From Panicum virgatum (lineage: Eukaryota; Streptophyta; Magnoliopsida; Poales; Poaceae), in assembly GCF_016808335.1 (NCBI RefSeq), contig NC_053149.1, positions 26,719,339 to 26,783,338 of the forward strand: a DNA stretch of 64,000 nucleotides, in the 5' to 3' direction. The position numbers were made by a program, and so were the translations under genes. Positions 43,847 through 55,148 of the stretch are shown here, in pieces. How positions within the stretch are numbered: the first letter of the stretch is position 1; each line of letters opens with the position of its first letter. The notes below the pieces were generated by a model, which ran no database searches, was not told the origin of the DNA, and worked only from the letters and a program-made list of their open reading frames with translations.

Positions 43847-45018
43847 TAGTTTTTTTATCTGTGTACCATTATAAAGTTGTCTTTTACCTGTGTACCATCA
43901 AAAATTTCTAAAGTTCTTCAATATCATCTAATGAATTTTTCTTTCCCTATGTACCACACTCGTCCACTTCCGTTGATTCTTGCCGTTTGTCCATCCTGAT
44001 ATGTGGGCCAAGTCCGTGAAACCCTCCTACTCCCTCTTCCCTCTCCATGCTACCGGTCGGAGCTGGTGATGCGGTGGCCGGGGCGGACCTTGCGCTCCTG
44101 CACGCCCTCAGTGGAAGCAAGCCTTTGCCTCTTGCTGCGGCGCCACCCCGGCATTCCCAGCGTTCCCTGCTCTCCGCCACCTCGAGTGGATGGGGATGTT
44201 GTCGGAGGATGACACCACCAATGTGTTCGCCACGGTGACCACAATCCTGGAGCGGATGCCTAGCCTGGAGATGCTGACGCTGTTCTTCCTGCCGTAGCTC
44301 GAACCTTCTCCGGTCGCCAATTTGATCTGTGCCGCGCCGCACCAGGTGGGCTCCATTGCCACTTGCAGCAGCTCCACCGGCCGTGTAGGGGAGGTCCGCC
44401 GCCGTGCCATGGGGGAGCTCCACCTGTAGTGTGCTGCACCATGTGGGCTCCGGGCTTCCACCGCCGCTCGCCCGCCGAGCTTGGGGAGGTCCGCCGCCCC
44501 ACGTCGGAGCTCCATCTGCCACGCCGGTGACCTCCGTAGGCCGTGCATGGATGAAGCTCCGCCCGCCACCATGGAAGGTCCGCCGGCCGCGCGCGGGGAG
44601 CTCAGCAGGCCGCGTCGGGGCGTATTGTGGGCCACACATGGGGCTCTGACAGCCGCCATGGGAGCGCTGCGAGGGGAGCGAGGGAGAAGGTCAAGGCTGT
44701 AGGCGCACAGCGCACAGAGGGTGAAGTGAGATGCGTTAGATGGCTAGCGCAAGCCTGGCTCCGCCCTTGCTGCCGCGGGCACGCGGGGGCGAGCTTCGCC
44801 CTAGCCACCGCGTCACCAGCTCTGCCCGACAGCGTGGAGAGAGGTTTCATGGACCGAGTCCACATGTCAGGATGGGCAATCGGCAAGAATCAATGGAAGT
44901 GGATGGCAATGGTACCTAGGGAAAGAAAATTTCATTCGATAGTTCTAAAGATCTTTAGAAATTTTTGATGGTACAAAGGTAAGAAGCAACTTTTATAATG
45001 ATACACAGGTAAAACCTC
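43847..45018. mobile_element. Mutator-like element (MULE, Pack-type) with long inverted termini
   Basis: The left and right ends form an inverted repeat of about 230-245 bp (43847-44092 against 44785-45018), alignable nearly throughout. Examples are GTACCATCAAAAATTTCTAAAG and GATTCTTGCCG-type blocks on both sides. The flanks are TAGTTTTAA (43838-43846) and TAGTTTCAA (45019-45027), a 9-bp duplication with one mismatch, the length usual for MULEs. It has no transposase. The interior is GC-rich and holds a host-gene-like fragment (44181-44297), so it is a Pack-MULE. Confidence 0.82.
44181..44297 (+). pseudogene. Captured F-box/LRR-type gene fragment inside the MULE
   Basis: The frame reads LRHLEWMGML...LERMPSLEMLTLFFLP and then a TAG at 44295-44297. 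The phrase LERMPSLEMLTLFF is typical of the leucine-rich/FBD part of grass F-box proteins. Only about 40 codons are recognisable, with no start or F-box. The rest of the interior up to 44780 is GC-rich, with GGAGCTCCACCTG-like repeats and no clear frame. The match is from memory of the family. Confidence 0.55.
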
Positions 45019-45027
45019 TAGTTTCAA

Positions 45028-45606
45028 ACTGGGAGTAGCCAACACCCAGGAACACTAGTACTAGACAACATACAGCTCACAATAACCAAGATCCTTCCTT
45101 CGGTTGTGTTGAAATTAAAACAACTGAAATATGACTTTGCCTCCATCAACAATAATTAACAACCTCAGTGATCTGGATAAGAAATTAGTTCGTAATTTAT
45201 CTCATGGAAATGGCTGTTCACATGATCTTCAACTCGATTCAATTTATGTTCCAGCCATCACCGACCAACAATTGAAAATGCATTGCCATGGCTGAGTATA
45301 TATTGTAATCTCTGGACAAGAAGAGATACAAACAAAAATACTTACCCACCTATATTTGTACTGAAACCAACGTGTGGATGACTCACCGTGATCTGGATAC
45401 TTATATTAACAGGTTGTAGATTGAAAGGAACTCCAGGTAGGTACTTCTTGTCTTATCTAAATTAGACGTCTTGTAGGTTTTGGCAAATGCAGCCTGTGCA
45501 ATCTGATATTCTTTTCAGATCGTAAGGAAGTTCGTCAAAGAACGAGACCTGCAAATGACAATGAGTCATCGCTATCACCATCTAGGGGTATTTTTATTTT
45601 CAGAAT
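45028..45606. other. Stretch with no recognised content
   Basis: About 0.58 kb, AT-rich, no ORF above noise, no repeat noticed. Confidence 0.5.
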
Positions 45607-45611
45607 GGTTG

Positions 45612-46615
45612 TGTTGACGCAAATCTAGGGTCAACACACGAGATGCACTATTTCGCCGGGAGGTTGGCGAGGATCCGACGAATGTTTGCCCGGGAGGGAT
45701 CCCGTCGGGGAAAGCACACGCAGGGTTGTTCTAGGGTCGGCTGGCCACCTAGAACGTCCTCAATCGACGTACAGATGAAAGAGGAACACCAAATAGTAGA
45801 TTTGAAAAGGTAGGGTAAACAAGAAAAAGTAAAAGATAAAAATGTGTATTTGATGAATTGATTGGATTCCCAATCGGCTGTGGCCCTTTATATTTATAAG
45901 GCGGGGAGGACTTGCCCCGCAAGAAATCTGCTTACAGATCTAAATCTATGAAAATCTTTAATTGTACTTAGATTATGCATTAGACCGATCAGACCCACCG
46001 GTCAGATCGGTTGGCCTCAAGCGGACAGTCCACTCTATAGCAGTGGACAGTCCGCGCCTTCACTGGAGCCAGGCCATAATGTTTGGGTGTCCGAACATTG
46101 CTCTGGCAGACGGTCCGCCGGTTAAGAACCGGACTGTCCGTGGGTTCGGACATCCTGATGTTAGTCTGCGGATACCAAGCCAAAAGTGTTATGGTATCCG
46201 AACCTTGTTCCAGCGGACGGCCCTCTGGTTAAGAACCGGATGGTCCACGGGTTCTGACATCCGAACGTTAGTCTAGTGGGACCAAACCAAAGGCGTTCGG
46301 GTGTCCGAACCACGTTCTAGCGGATGGTCCGCTTGATGATACCGGACTGTCTGCGGGTTCAGACGTCTGAACATTACTCCACAGTGCCTTTGCTGGAACT
46401 GGGTTCGGTCGTTGGAACATTTGACAGGCGGACTGTCCGCCTATTATTACTGGACGGTTCGCGGCTTCATATTCTGCTGGAAACATGTGACCGGTGGACG
46501 GTCCGCTTGGGAATACCGGACAGCCCGCTCTTTGACTGGTCAGGCCGCCTGGTAAAATAAGTCAGATCGGCTTGTTCAGGCTGATCTGACTTGGTGCCAA
46601 TTTTGGTCGTCAACA
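45612..46615 (-). mobile_element. Solo LTR (1004 bp), Tat-type, related to element A
   Basis: Begins TGTTGACGCA and ends CGTCAACA. Flanks are GGTTG (45607-45611) and GGTTT (46616-46620), one mismatch. The - strand has TTATAAATATAAAGGG at about 45885-45899 followed by CCGATTGGGA, the same layout as the LTR of element A (TATA and CGGCCGATTG). The right half (45980-46560) is packed with degenerate palindromes of the form CGGACNGTCCGC. Confidence 0.85.
45990..46560. repeat. CGGACNGTCCG palindrome array in the solo LTR
   Basis: At least ten degenerate copies, for example GCGGACAGTCC, GACGGTCCGCC, CGGACTGTCCG, CGGACGGTCCGC. ACCGGTCAGATCGG, like the unit of element A, is at its left edge (about 45998-46011). 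Confidence 0.8.
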
Positions 46616-46620
46616 GGTTT

Positions 46621-47368
46621 GCATCATAGTTTGAATAGCTGCTAAAAGACATTAAGTATAAGACACGATTTGCAATTGCCAAAATTATAAGCTATAAGAA
46701 CTAGTAGTTCATTACTAGGCATTTTTCTGCAGAGAACAGTACGTAGATCCCCACTGCCTGGTTGCCTGGGTGTGTAACGAGAGAAGGCAAAGGGAAGAAC
46801 CCCGCAGATGGATAGAGGAAGCACTAAGAGAGCAGGAAAGTTACAGGCTGCTCTGCTGCTGTCCTGTACAGAATCGATAAAATGCATGGTTGGTGCAGGC
46901 CGCCGGTGTCAGACCGCTTTTCACCGGCCGGGGTCATTACTAGGAAAAGGAAGGGAGCATACACAGCTTGATAGGGTTAACAGATTGTCTGCTAGGGCTC
47001 CACCCCTGCAGGATAATATGTCGATAATAATTAAGCTCGGGGGAACTACTACCTTGCTTAGATATAGGTATGCATATTAGCAAGAGATCTTTGGGTCGTG
47101 TTTAATCGTATGAGTGTAAGTTAATTTTTGCCCTATAAATACACCATCTATAGACACACGGAGATAATGAAATAATTAAAAAAGCTTTTTGTTTTTCATA
47201 TTCTTTGTTACTTTAAGTAGTTTTGTTTATTAATTTTAGAACACAAACTGTTAATTTCCCATCAATTGTTTCACATGAACCATATATAAATAACATCTTC
47301 CACATTACTGGACCCATGGAATGCATTCCACAAGGAAACCAATTCAAGACGATAGGTTTCATGCTAGC
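46621..47368. other. Stretch with no recognised content
   Basis: About 0.75 kb. A weak run of short ORFs on both strands, none with a family signature. Possibly host intergenic DNA. Confidence 0.5.
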
Positions 47369-49292
47369 TCTCACACCCTCAAATTGTTGGATTTTAGGAC
47401 GTAATTAAAAGTAAAAATAAAGAAAAAATTTTCTCATAATTTTAAAATTCGCAACATTTATTTTCTTTACGGGGAATTTAGTATAAAAAATAAATAATTA
47501 GCTGTTTTTTAAAAAATTAAATCAAATGAGGTTGTTATGTTCGTCTTTATTCATGTTGCATTGCATTGTTTTATTGTTTGAGTTCAGTTGAATTTAAATT
47601 CTCCAAATTTAAATTCAAATGATTGTGCTTGAATCCTTTACTTCAAAAACCTCTCTCTTATCTCCCTCTCCCTTGCTTTCAGCCAAGCCCAATTCCCATC
47701 TCTCTCCTTGTCCCTTTTCTTTTTCTTTTTCCTCTTTGTCCGGACCAATCCCAGCCCATCTCGGTGCCACCTCTCTCCTTTCTTCGCTCTCTCTGTGGCA
47801 CGTAGGCCCCACCCATCGGGGTCGTCCCCGACCTCGAGCCCTAGTCCAGCCAGCGACCGACGCCCCACGCGCCCCTAGACCCACATGCCAACGGCCTTCG
47901 CCGCCCCTATTTAGCGCCCGTGCGACCCACACATGTCCGTCATACCCGCGACCGCCGCCTCCGCTCCTCGCAAACCCTAACCGCCGCTGCTTTTGGAGCT
48001 TGAGCTCGGGCCGCCAAACTCCCGTTCCGTCGCTTTCTTGTTGACCTAGACGGCCACTGGGGCTCCGCCGTGTGGTGAGGACCCTCACCATCCCCTTCCT
48101 TCCCTCTTTCTCATTTTCTCTCGTCTGCAATGGCTTGCCGGAGCGAGCCGCCCTTGCACCGCCGCAGAGCGCCTTGACCTGCCTACCATAGTCGAACTGA
48201 GCCCCCCATATCGCATTCGCCGTGATCCCCACTTCCTCCTAGGCCAAAACCGAGCTATTTCATGGCCGGAATCACATATACGCGATACTCTAGTGAACTT
48301 CTGGCGATCCTCCGCTGTGCACCGCTGTTGGCCGTCGCCAGTGCCGCCGCTGCACCGCCCGATCTGATCAGGACCGTCATATCTAGACCCAACTGCCCAG
48401 ATCGAATCTGACTCGAGTCAACCGAGCAATACCAGACAACCCTAGGAAGCTTTTCAAAAGAGCCCCTCGCTTTTGTGGAAATCAACGCGCGATCTAGTCT
48501 AGTTCAAAAGTAATTGCAAAACAGCCCTTTTATTTTTGTTTTAGCCTATGTTCTTTTGTAAAATAGAACCCGCCGGCCCTAGCCCCTCTGTTTTTCAATC
48601 TAACCCCCGAAATTTAGATTTAATTTTTTTAGTTCTCGGTTTCTTTTAGTTAGGCCCTTTATCTTTTAAATCTTTTACAAATAAGACCCTGGAACCATGT
48701 TTTAGCCATAACTTTCTCGTTTTAACTCCATTTTCATCAATTCTTGTGCTCACGTGATACTTGCAACGTATGCAATAGTTTAGTCACCTTGCTATCCTCT
48801 GTGAGCACAATTTACTGTGTCTTGCAAATTCATTTCTCCTAGCCTTTAACTCTATGGTTAATCGCGACTAGGTCCCTGAATCACCGTCTAGCTCGTAGAA
48901 TCATCGTTTTAGATCTGTTTTCGTGCGTTCTCGTTGTGTTAGGTTCCTCTTAGCATAAGCTACCATTTAGTCCTTGTTTTAAATTTAATATAAATTTAAT
49001 ATTCTCTCCTCTAGTTTTCCTAATTAAAAGCTAATCAGATGTTTACTCCTGTTTTCATTATTAATGTTAACTTGATTAATATCAACTGAAATGTGTTTAT
49101 AATTTAATTTGTTAGTCCAACATGAATCCTATAAATATATATACGATTTAGATGCTCTCACATGTTTGTTTTCTAATTAATTGTTTAATTAGCGTAATTT
49201 CTACAAAGACAATTATACATAAATTTGACATATTTTACTTCAATTTTGTAAATTTTAATTTTGTAAATAATTATACATTAATTGTTTAAAGC
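47369..49292 (+). mobile_element. Tekay-type LTR fragment, 5' part
   Basis: Begins with TCTCACACCC, a degenerate form of the TGTCACACCC start, and continues with the AT-rich, CT-rich and GC-rich sections of long Tekay-type LTRs. It aligns with 49293-49816 plus 51350-52100 of the next copy (shared TTTTCTCATAATTTTAAAATT, GTTTAATTAGCGTAATTTCTAC). It stops at 49292 without the LTR 3' end. No target duplication found. Confidence 0.65.
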
Positions 49293-52200
49293 AATAAATT
49301 TTCTCATAATTTTAAAATTTTCCCCAACCTTTATTCTCTTTATAGGAAATTTAGTATAAAAAATAATGGGTTTTTTTTCTAGATTAAATGTGGTTGTCCG
49401 GTTTGTCTTGCATTCATGCTGATTTTCATTGTTTCTTGTTTGCTTTCAGTTGAATTTAAATTTTTGGATTTATATTCAAGTGAATTTGTTTGTTTTCCTC
49501 TTTGATCCAAAAATCTCTTTTCTTTCCCCTTCCTTTCTCTTTTGGGCCCAAACTCCCTCTCCCATTTTTTTTCTTTTCTTTCTCGCAGCCCAGATCAGGC
49601 GGCCCATCTCTCTGCGCCGGCCCACTCCCTTCTTTTCTCTTGTTTTCCCAGCCCAACTCCCTTTTTTTCGGCCCGATCCGTGCCACCCTCTCCCTCTTCT
49701 CTCTCTGCCGCCAACAGGCGGGCCCCACCTATCGGGGCTTTCCCCTTCCCCACGCCAGGCTCGGACTCGAGCCGAGTCCATCCACCGCACGCCCCGCTGT
49801 CGCCTTGCCTGGGCCCTGTTGGTGCCTACCAACGTCACCAGCGATGATGCCCGCAGATGCCAATTTGGGGTGGCAGTATTTCATGAACCACGAATAAATC
49901 CGCAAGCACACGGAATACCGCTGTAGTATTTTACCCAGGAGTATACCGGGGTGTCATTTATATTTCCACAGGGAAGGCTATGAGTGAGAAGATATATAGA
50001 TTAGTTGGTGGACTATATCTAAATTGGATATTCTCATGCATAAACATGGGTAAGATAATAACATGGTAGGAGGTAGTATGACACACACACAAACTACCCT
50101 CTTGGATAAATAAAAGATAAAAGAAAGATAAAAGATGCTTTAGGCCGGGAGCAAGGTAAACGTCAGAGCTCGAGTCAGCTGTGCTAGGCTAGCTATATCT
50201 ACACTTTCTCATTGGTTAGCTCGTCAGAGATTAAACTACACAACAGGGAGATCGCTATTGAAGTAACGGGAGGAGCCCGTACACCCCGGAAACTTTATGT
50301 ACCTCCTACCCCCTATACCGAACGTGGAGGATTACTAAAAGGCTCGAACAGGGCTATCACCACCTGCTGGCTACCTCTACCAACCGTGGGTATAGTTGAC
50401 ATCCAGCAACTCTTAGCTAATCTTGACACCATGTCTACACTAGTAAGAGATACTCTAGTGTCCCGCACGGAGCCCCCACCCTTCGGATGGACAGACATCA
50501 CACTATAGCAATCATACGAATACTAGAGCAGTTGATAGAGTTCTAAGAACAAAAGACTAACCATCTCCAGCACAGGGCGATCATACAGTGCAAGCATTGA
50601 ATAATAACGCAACCATGACAAGAAGCATATACTTGATAACTCAAAATATACTTCAAGCAGATATCGGTAACCATAGTCTAATTCTATTACAACCGACCGA
50701 ATATTACAAGAGAGAGTTAGAGATGAACCCATACCAGACTCTCGAGCAACTCTGGCGACTCAATGACTCCTAGACTTCTCCTAAACTCCACTAAGCCTAA
50801 AAACTATGCAAGGAATGCAAGAGAGGAGATGAGAGGTGTGTGGTGTGTGTGTGTCCTATTCTCCACCCCCCTTGTATTTATAGTAGGGAGCCACGGGGTG
50901 AAGCCTTCACAACCGATGCAGGGGACCAATGGGGAGACGCCACGTGCCCTGGTTGAGGCGGTGGGGCCCACGAGCCAGGTCGGCCAACTAGGTAGGTCGG
51001 TCGGCCTGCCCGGGCCACCAACCGCCCCCAACTTCTTCTGGCAGACTATTTGGGCCTCCTTGTCTGATCTACGTTGGGGTTGGCCTGTCTTGACTTGTTT
51101 GAATTTGGTTCTTGCATCGATTTTGGTCCATCTGAGCTTGAATCGGTGCTCTTATAATTTTTGTGATTTTATGTCAGACCAAAGTGTGCTTGTAACCTGC
51201 ATATTAGATTGAAAACACAACTTGCATATTCTAAAAGGTAAAGTGTGGTTTAGGGATTTTATTGGATAAGGATGCGTGTAAGAAATGCAAACTCTCATGA
51301 TTTTCTGATCAAGTTGACGCCTGAAAATGGTCGTTAGTGAGCGTCAATAGGCCCGCATGCCAAGGCACCCCAGCCCCCCATATATAGTGGCCGCGACCGA
51401 CCCCCATGGACCCTCTTTTACCTGTCCCGCCGCCCTTACCCAACAAACCCTAGTCACACCGCCATTGGAGTTCGTCGAGCTCGGAGCCGCCGCCGTCTAG
51501 CCATTCCACCGCCGCACTTTGCCGAACAAGTCTCCCCGGAGATCTATGCCGTGGTGAGGATCCTCTCATGCCTTTGCCCCCTCTTTCTCGTGCTATATCA
51601 CCGCCGCAATAGCTCGCCAGAGCTAGCGATCTGTGCGCTGCCACGGAGCGCTCTCTCCCACTCGCCATAGCCCGAACCAAGCCCCAAATCGCGTTCTCCG
51701 TCGTGCGCTCTTGCTCCCCGTCCTTCCCGCATCCAAAATGGAGCCCGAACGGCCGTTTTCGGCCAGGTCCGGCGAGCCCACACCGCAGATCTCGCCGTCG
51801 GCGACCCTGGGCCGCCGCCCGGCTGTCTCGCCCGCCGGCCGCGATTAGATTGAGATCCAACGGCCCAGATCCCATCTAACTCGGGTCAAAAAGACCCAAT
51901 ACCGGTCAACCAAATGTTAAAGTTACGTGTTTAGTTTCTCTCACGTATCTGTTCTCTAATTAATAGTTTAATTAGTGTAATTTCTACATAGACAATTATA
52001 TATGAATTTGACTAAGTATTACTTCAATTTATAAATGCAAATATAATGTATTTCTTTTAAAAGTCCTTTACATATAGTTTTTAATTAATACAAATGAAGT
52101 TCATAGTTTCTTTGCTAACACAAATCTTCCGATAGTTGTTTCCTTTCAACCCTAGATCCGTTTTCATCGTTTCTTGCGCTGTCGTAACCGTAGCAGCGAG

Positions 52201-53258
52201 TCCTATCCTTTAGTGCATTCTTTTAAAGTCTTTCTTTTGTTTGGTGTACTATTCTTAGTTGTTCTTATTGTTTTCTTTGTATGGTTGCTCGATGTTTGCT
52301 TCGAGTAGAAGGATCATTGTTTGAAGCTGGAAGAATCAAGAATTTCAAGTGAGCAAAGAGCTGAAGAGCTGTAAGAGTAGCTTTTCGTTGGAGAAAGGCA
52401 AGTGACCCTAATCATCCTTCTATCTATGCTTATTTACAAGAATACTTTGTTTAATTGGAATATTGAGAACCACCCAAGAAAACAGTACAACTATAATATT
52501 AAATGGGCTCTGGTCTTGGCTAATTAATTAGAGACTCTAGCTTGTGACAGTCTTACCGAAAGGGCAAGAGGAGATGCAACGATGGGGTATAGCCCTGTCC
52601 TCTTGGGGTAGCAGCCTTTGCTAAGGTACTGACCATTAGGGAGGTTTATGCTCTGCTTTGATTTGAAAACTTAGCATATTGTCATTTGTTAGGCAAGCTT
52701 TGTAAAGGCCTCGTAGCGTCCCTATGCAATCACGGCCCCTCGGAAGTGTGGTATTGTGCCTAGCTAGCACAGTGTGGTTGGGTTCAAAGTTCTTCGAAAC
52801 TTTTACACGAATTATGGTGAAAGTGTATAACCTCTGCAGAGTGAAAACTGATATATCAGTCGTGCTCACGATTATGAGCGGCTTGGACCCTCACATGATT
52901 AATAAAATTAAAGATGGATTGAAATCATACTCTGGTTATTTCTTGTGGCCTTGCTGAGTACCAACCTAAGTGTACTCAACCTTGCTTACTGCTACTCAGA
53001 AGGAGAAGATGTATGAAGTCTTTTGAAGATGTCGCTGATTTCTAGGCGTACGCAGCCCCTAGTCGATTGCATGTGAAGCTTGAAGCCTTTGTTTCCAAGA
53101 TAAGTTGTATAACTCTGATTGTCTTTTAGTTGTTTTAATTCTCCTTTTCGTGATACTGTTACTGATTATTTATTTATAATGTCTCTATATGTATGGAACT
53201 TGATCCTGACATACATATAGGTATGCATTCTGTTTTGTCGTTAAAACCGGGTGTGACA
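49293..53258 (+). mobile_element. Second Tekay-type LTR copy, split by a solo LTR
   Basis: Starts about 55 bp into the LTR and runs to the terminus CCGGGTGTGACA at 53258. A TATA box (TATATAGTGG) is at 51381-51390. Near the end, AGTGTACTCAACC followed by GGAGAAGATG resembles the corresponding part of element D's LTR. 49817-51349 is a later insertion. It is clearly diverged from the copy at 47369-49292, so this is not a fresh duplication. It could be a truncated element or an old recombinant. Confidence 0.65.
49817..51349 (-). mobile_element. Solo LTR of the same Athila-type family as 4199-5653
   Basis: Begins TGTTGGTGCC and ends GCGTCAATA (one base changed from CAACA), with the target duplication GGCCC at 49812-49816 and 51350-51354. 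On the - strand a TATA box CTATAAATAC lies at about 50874-50884. It retains the AATAAATCCGCAAGCACACGG stretch missing from the copy at 4199. Confidence 0.92.
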
Positions 53259-55148
53259 CTTAACCATTAGAGGTACTAAACCAGCTAGTTATAAATCCTC
53301 AAAAGTATTCGTATAGCAGTCTAAACAAACTCTTGATGAATTGTTTTTTAGGTGGCAGTGACTAAGCCATTCTTCTCCCCCAGCCTCACCACCTTGAGTG
53401 GCACCAGCAATGTGTATGGCATGGGGCCTCCCACAGCCCCGCGATATTTTAACTATGTTTGGAAATTGGACGATTGGTGTACCTAAAGAGTATGAAGTTT
53501 GTGTGAACGCGCAAGTCTTTTGTTGGTCTGTTTGGCGCTGCAGAAACTCTATGATTTGTTTATAACAAACAACCATCTTTTTTGCAGGTGATCTACTCTA
53601 CAACACACTGGCTACGCACATGAGCTATCCTTTAGCCGCCTACCTGACAGGACGTACTTGTAGTAGTGTCTCCTTTTTTGGAGCAGGTGGCCAAGGAATT
53701 TTTCGCTCGGGCACATGAGTGGCGGTCTAGTCTTAGAATGGATTGTCACTAGCTTGTCCGGTTTTTTAAGTCTTTTTTAGGCTGTGTGTCTTTCTGGCAA
53801 ATGTCAGAAAAATTTCAAAATGATGTATCATCTTTGATGTATCACTTTGAAACACTGTTCGTCTACACGGTCGTTTACAATGTTTACACGGCATCTAGAC
53901 GCTACTCGATGGGTAGTCATGTAGGCCGATTAGCCGTGTAAAGCCATATAAAACTGTTTTGTCCGTTTAAAAGGCTGTTTAAATGACCGTGTATTCCGAC
54001 TATTTGCTAAACGGCGGGTGACCGACCATTCACTGTTTAACGTTTAGGCTAACATTGCTTTGAAATTAATAAAAGTTCCGTTTTCCAAAAAAAAACCTGG
54101 AGCTGCTATTCTTGCTAGCATACAGCCATGTGGTTGTGCACAACTTCGCTACTGACAACTATCACATCGTCAGCTTCGCAACCTCTTCAATGCAACGGCC
54201 ACCATGGAGGCTACCTGCTCACTGGAGCAGAGCTGGCACATATATGCCAAAAACCTCCTAGCTAATCATCTCTGTCTCCTTGTCAATGACAACGGCCTGC
54301 CACCTGTGCTGCTCACTGGAGCTAGAGATCATTGCCATGTCTAAAATCATCGGGGATTTGAGCAAAGCGTGGCCGTAACGTTCCACATCTTCTAGAAACT
54401 CCTTTGTTTCTTCTCTCTCACTGGTAAACAGCCCAAATAGTCAAATACTATCTTTTGAGTCATTGCCAGGTAACATGTACATGTACATCCATGTAATATA
54501 TATGCCATGTCGGAAAGAGGCCACCCCCAAAATCACATATGGATTTATTTTTACAGTTTTCAACACATCAGGTGTTGAATATCTAGTTTTATAGCTCCAG
54601 GGATTATGTCGTCAACCCTCCATACCGGAGGGAGATGATATGTATACTTCTTCTAGTAAGAAAATTGAAAATTTCCAACAGTTTTATGTCAATCTGGATC
54701 ATGAATGAAAACCGAAAAGATTATTGCACCAGCAAAGGGGGCCAAACAGTGTCATGTAGCCCCATTATCTAGGTGACAAATCTTGTCAAAGACACTTGCA
54801 ACCTAATCCTTTTGGTGATATCCAAGTCCTAGGACATTGATGGTGTGCCGTAGTTTCAACAATTTCAAATGATATCTTGCAGAGGTCTACGTAACACGGA
54901 TACGCCACTAAGGTAGCATATCGCGTATCCTATATGTATCGGATATGGATACATGTTGGATACACCTTGGATACGTATCCTCAAAGTATCCGAATTTTTA
55001 TTATTTTTGTGAATATTGGATACGCGAGCCGATACGTATCTGTCTTGTGGATCTGGCCCTGCTCGCCGGCCGCGCGCGCCGTGTTGTGGAGGTCAAGACC
55101 GTCGCTGTGTGGAACTGGAGGCCGCCGTGCATCCGTTGCCCTCGCGTG
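53259..55148. other. Mixed stretch without genes
   Basis: No convincing ORF. 53860-54090 is a region with repeated TTTAAACGG / CCGTGTAAA-type words that ends in TTCCAAAAAAAAACC, perhaps an old poly-A-tailed insertion. 54895-55050 has many copies of GGATACG / CGTATCC. A GC-rich piece (55050-55148) leads directly to element E. I recognise no family. Confidence 0.45.

Noticed and set aside
43947..44886. ORFs of 183-230 codons on the - strand in the MULE
   Set aside because: Compositional artefact of GC-rich repeats. The only credible frame is the short F-box-like piece on the + strand.
47615..48232. 205-codon ORF on the - strand
   Set aside because: Lies in a Tekay-type LTR fragment in a CT-rich block. 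Basic/acidic low-complexity, no family.
49429..49926. 165-codon ORF on the + strand
   Set aside because: Runs from LTR sequence into an unrelated solo LTR (49817), so it cannot be a gene.
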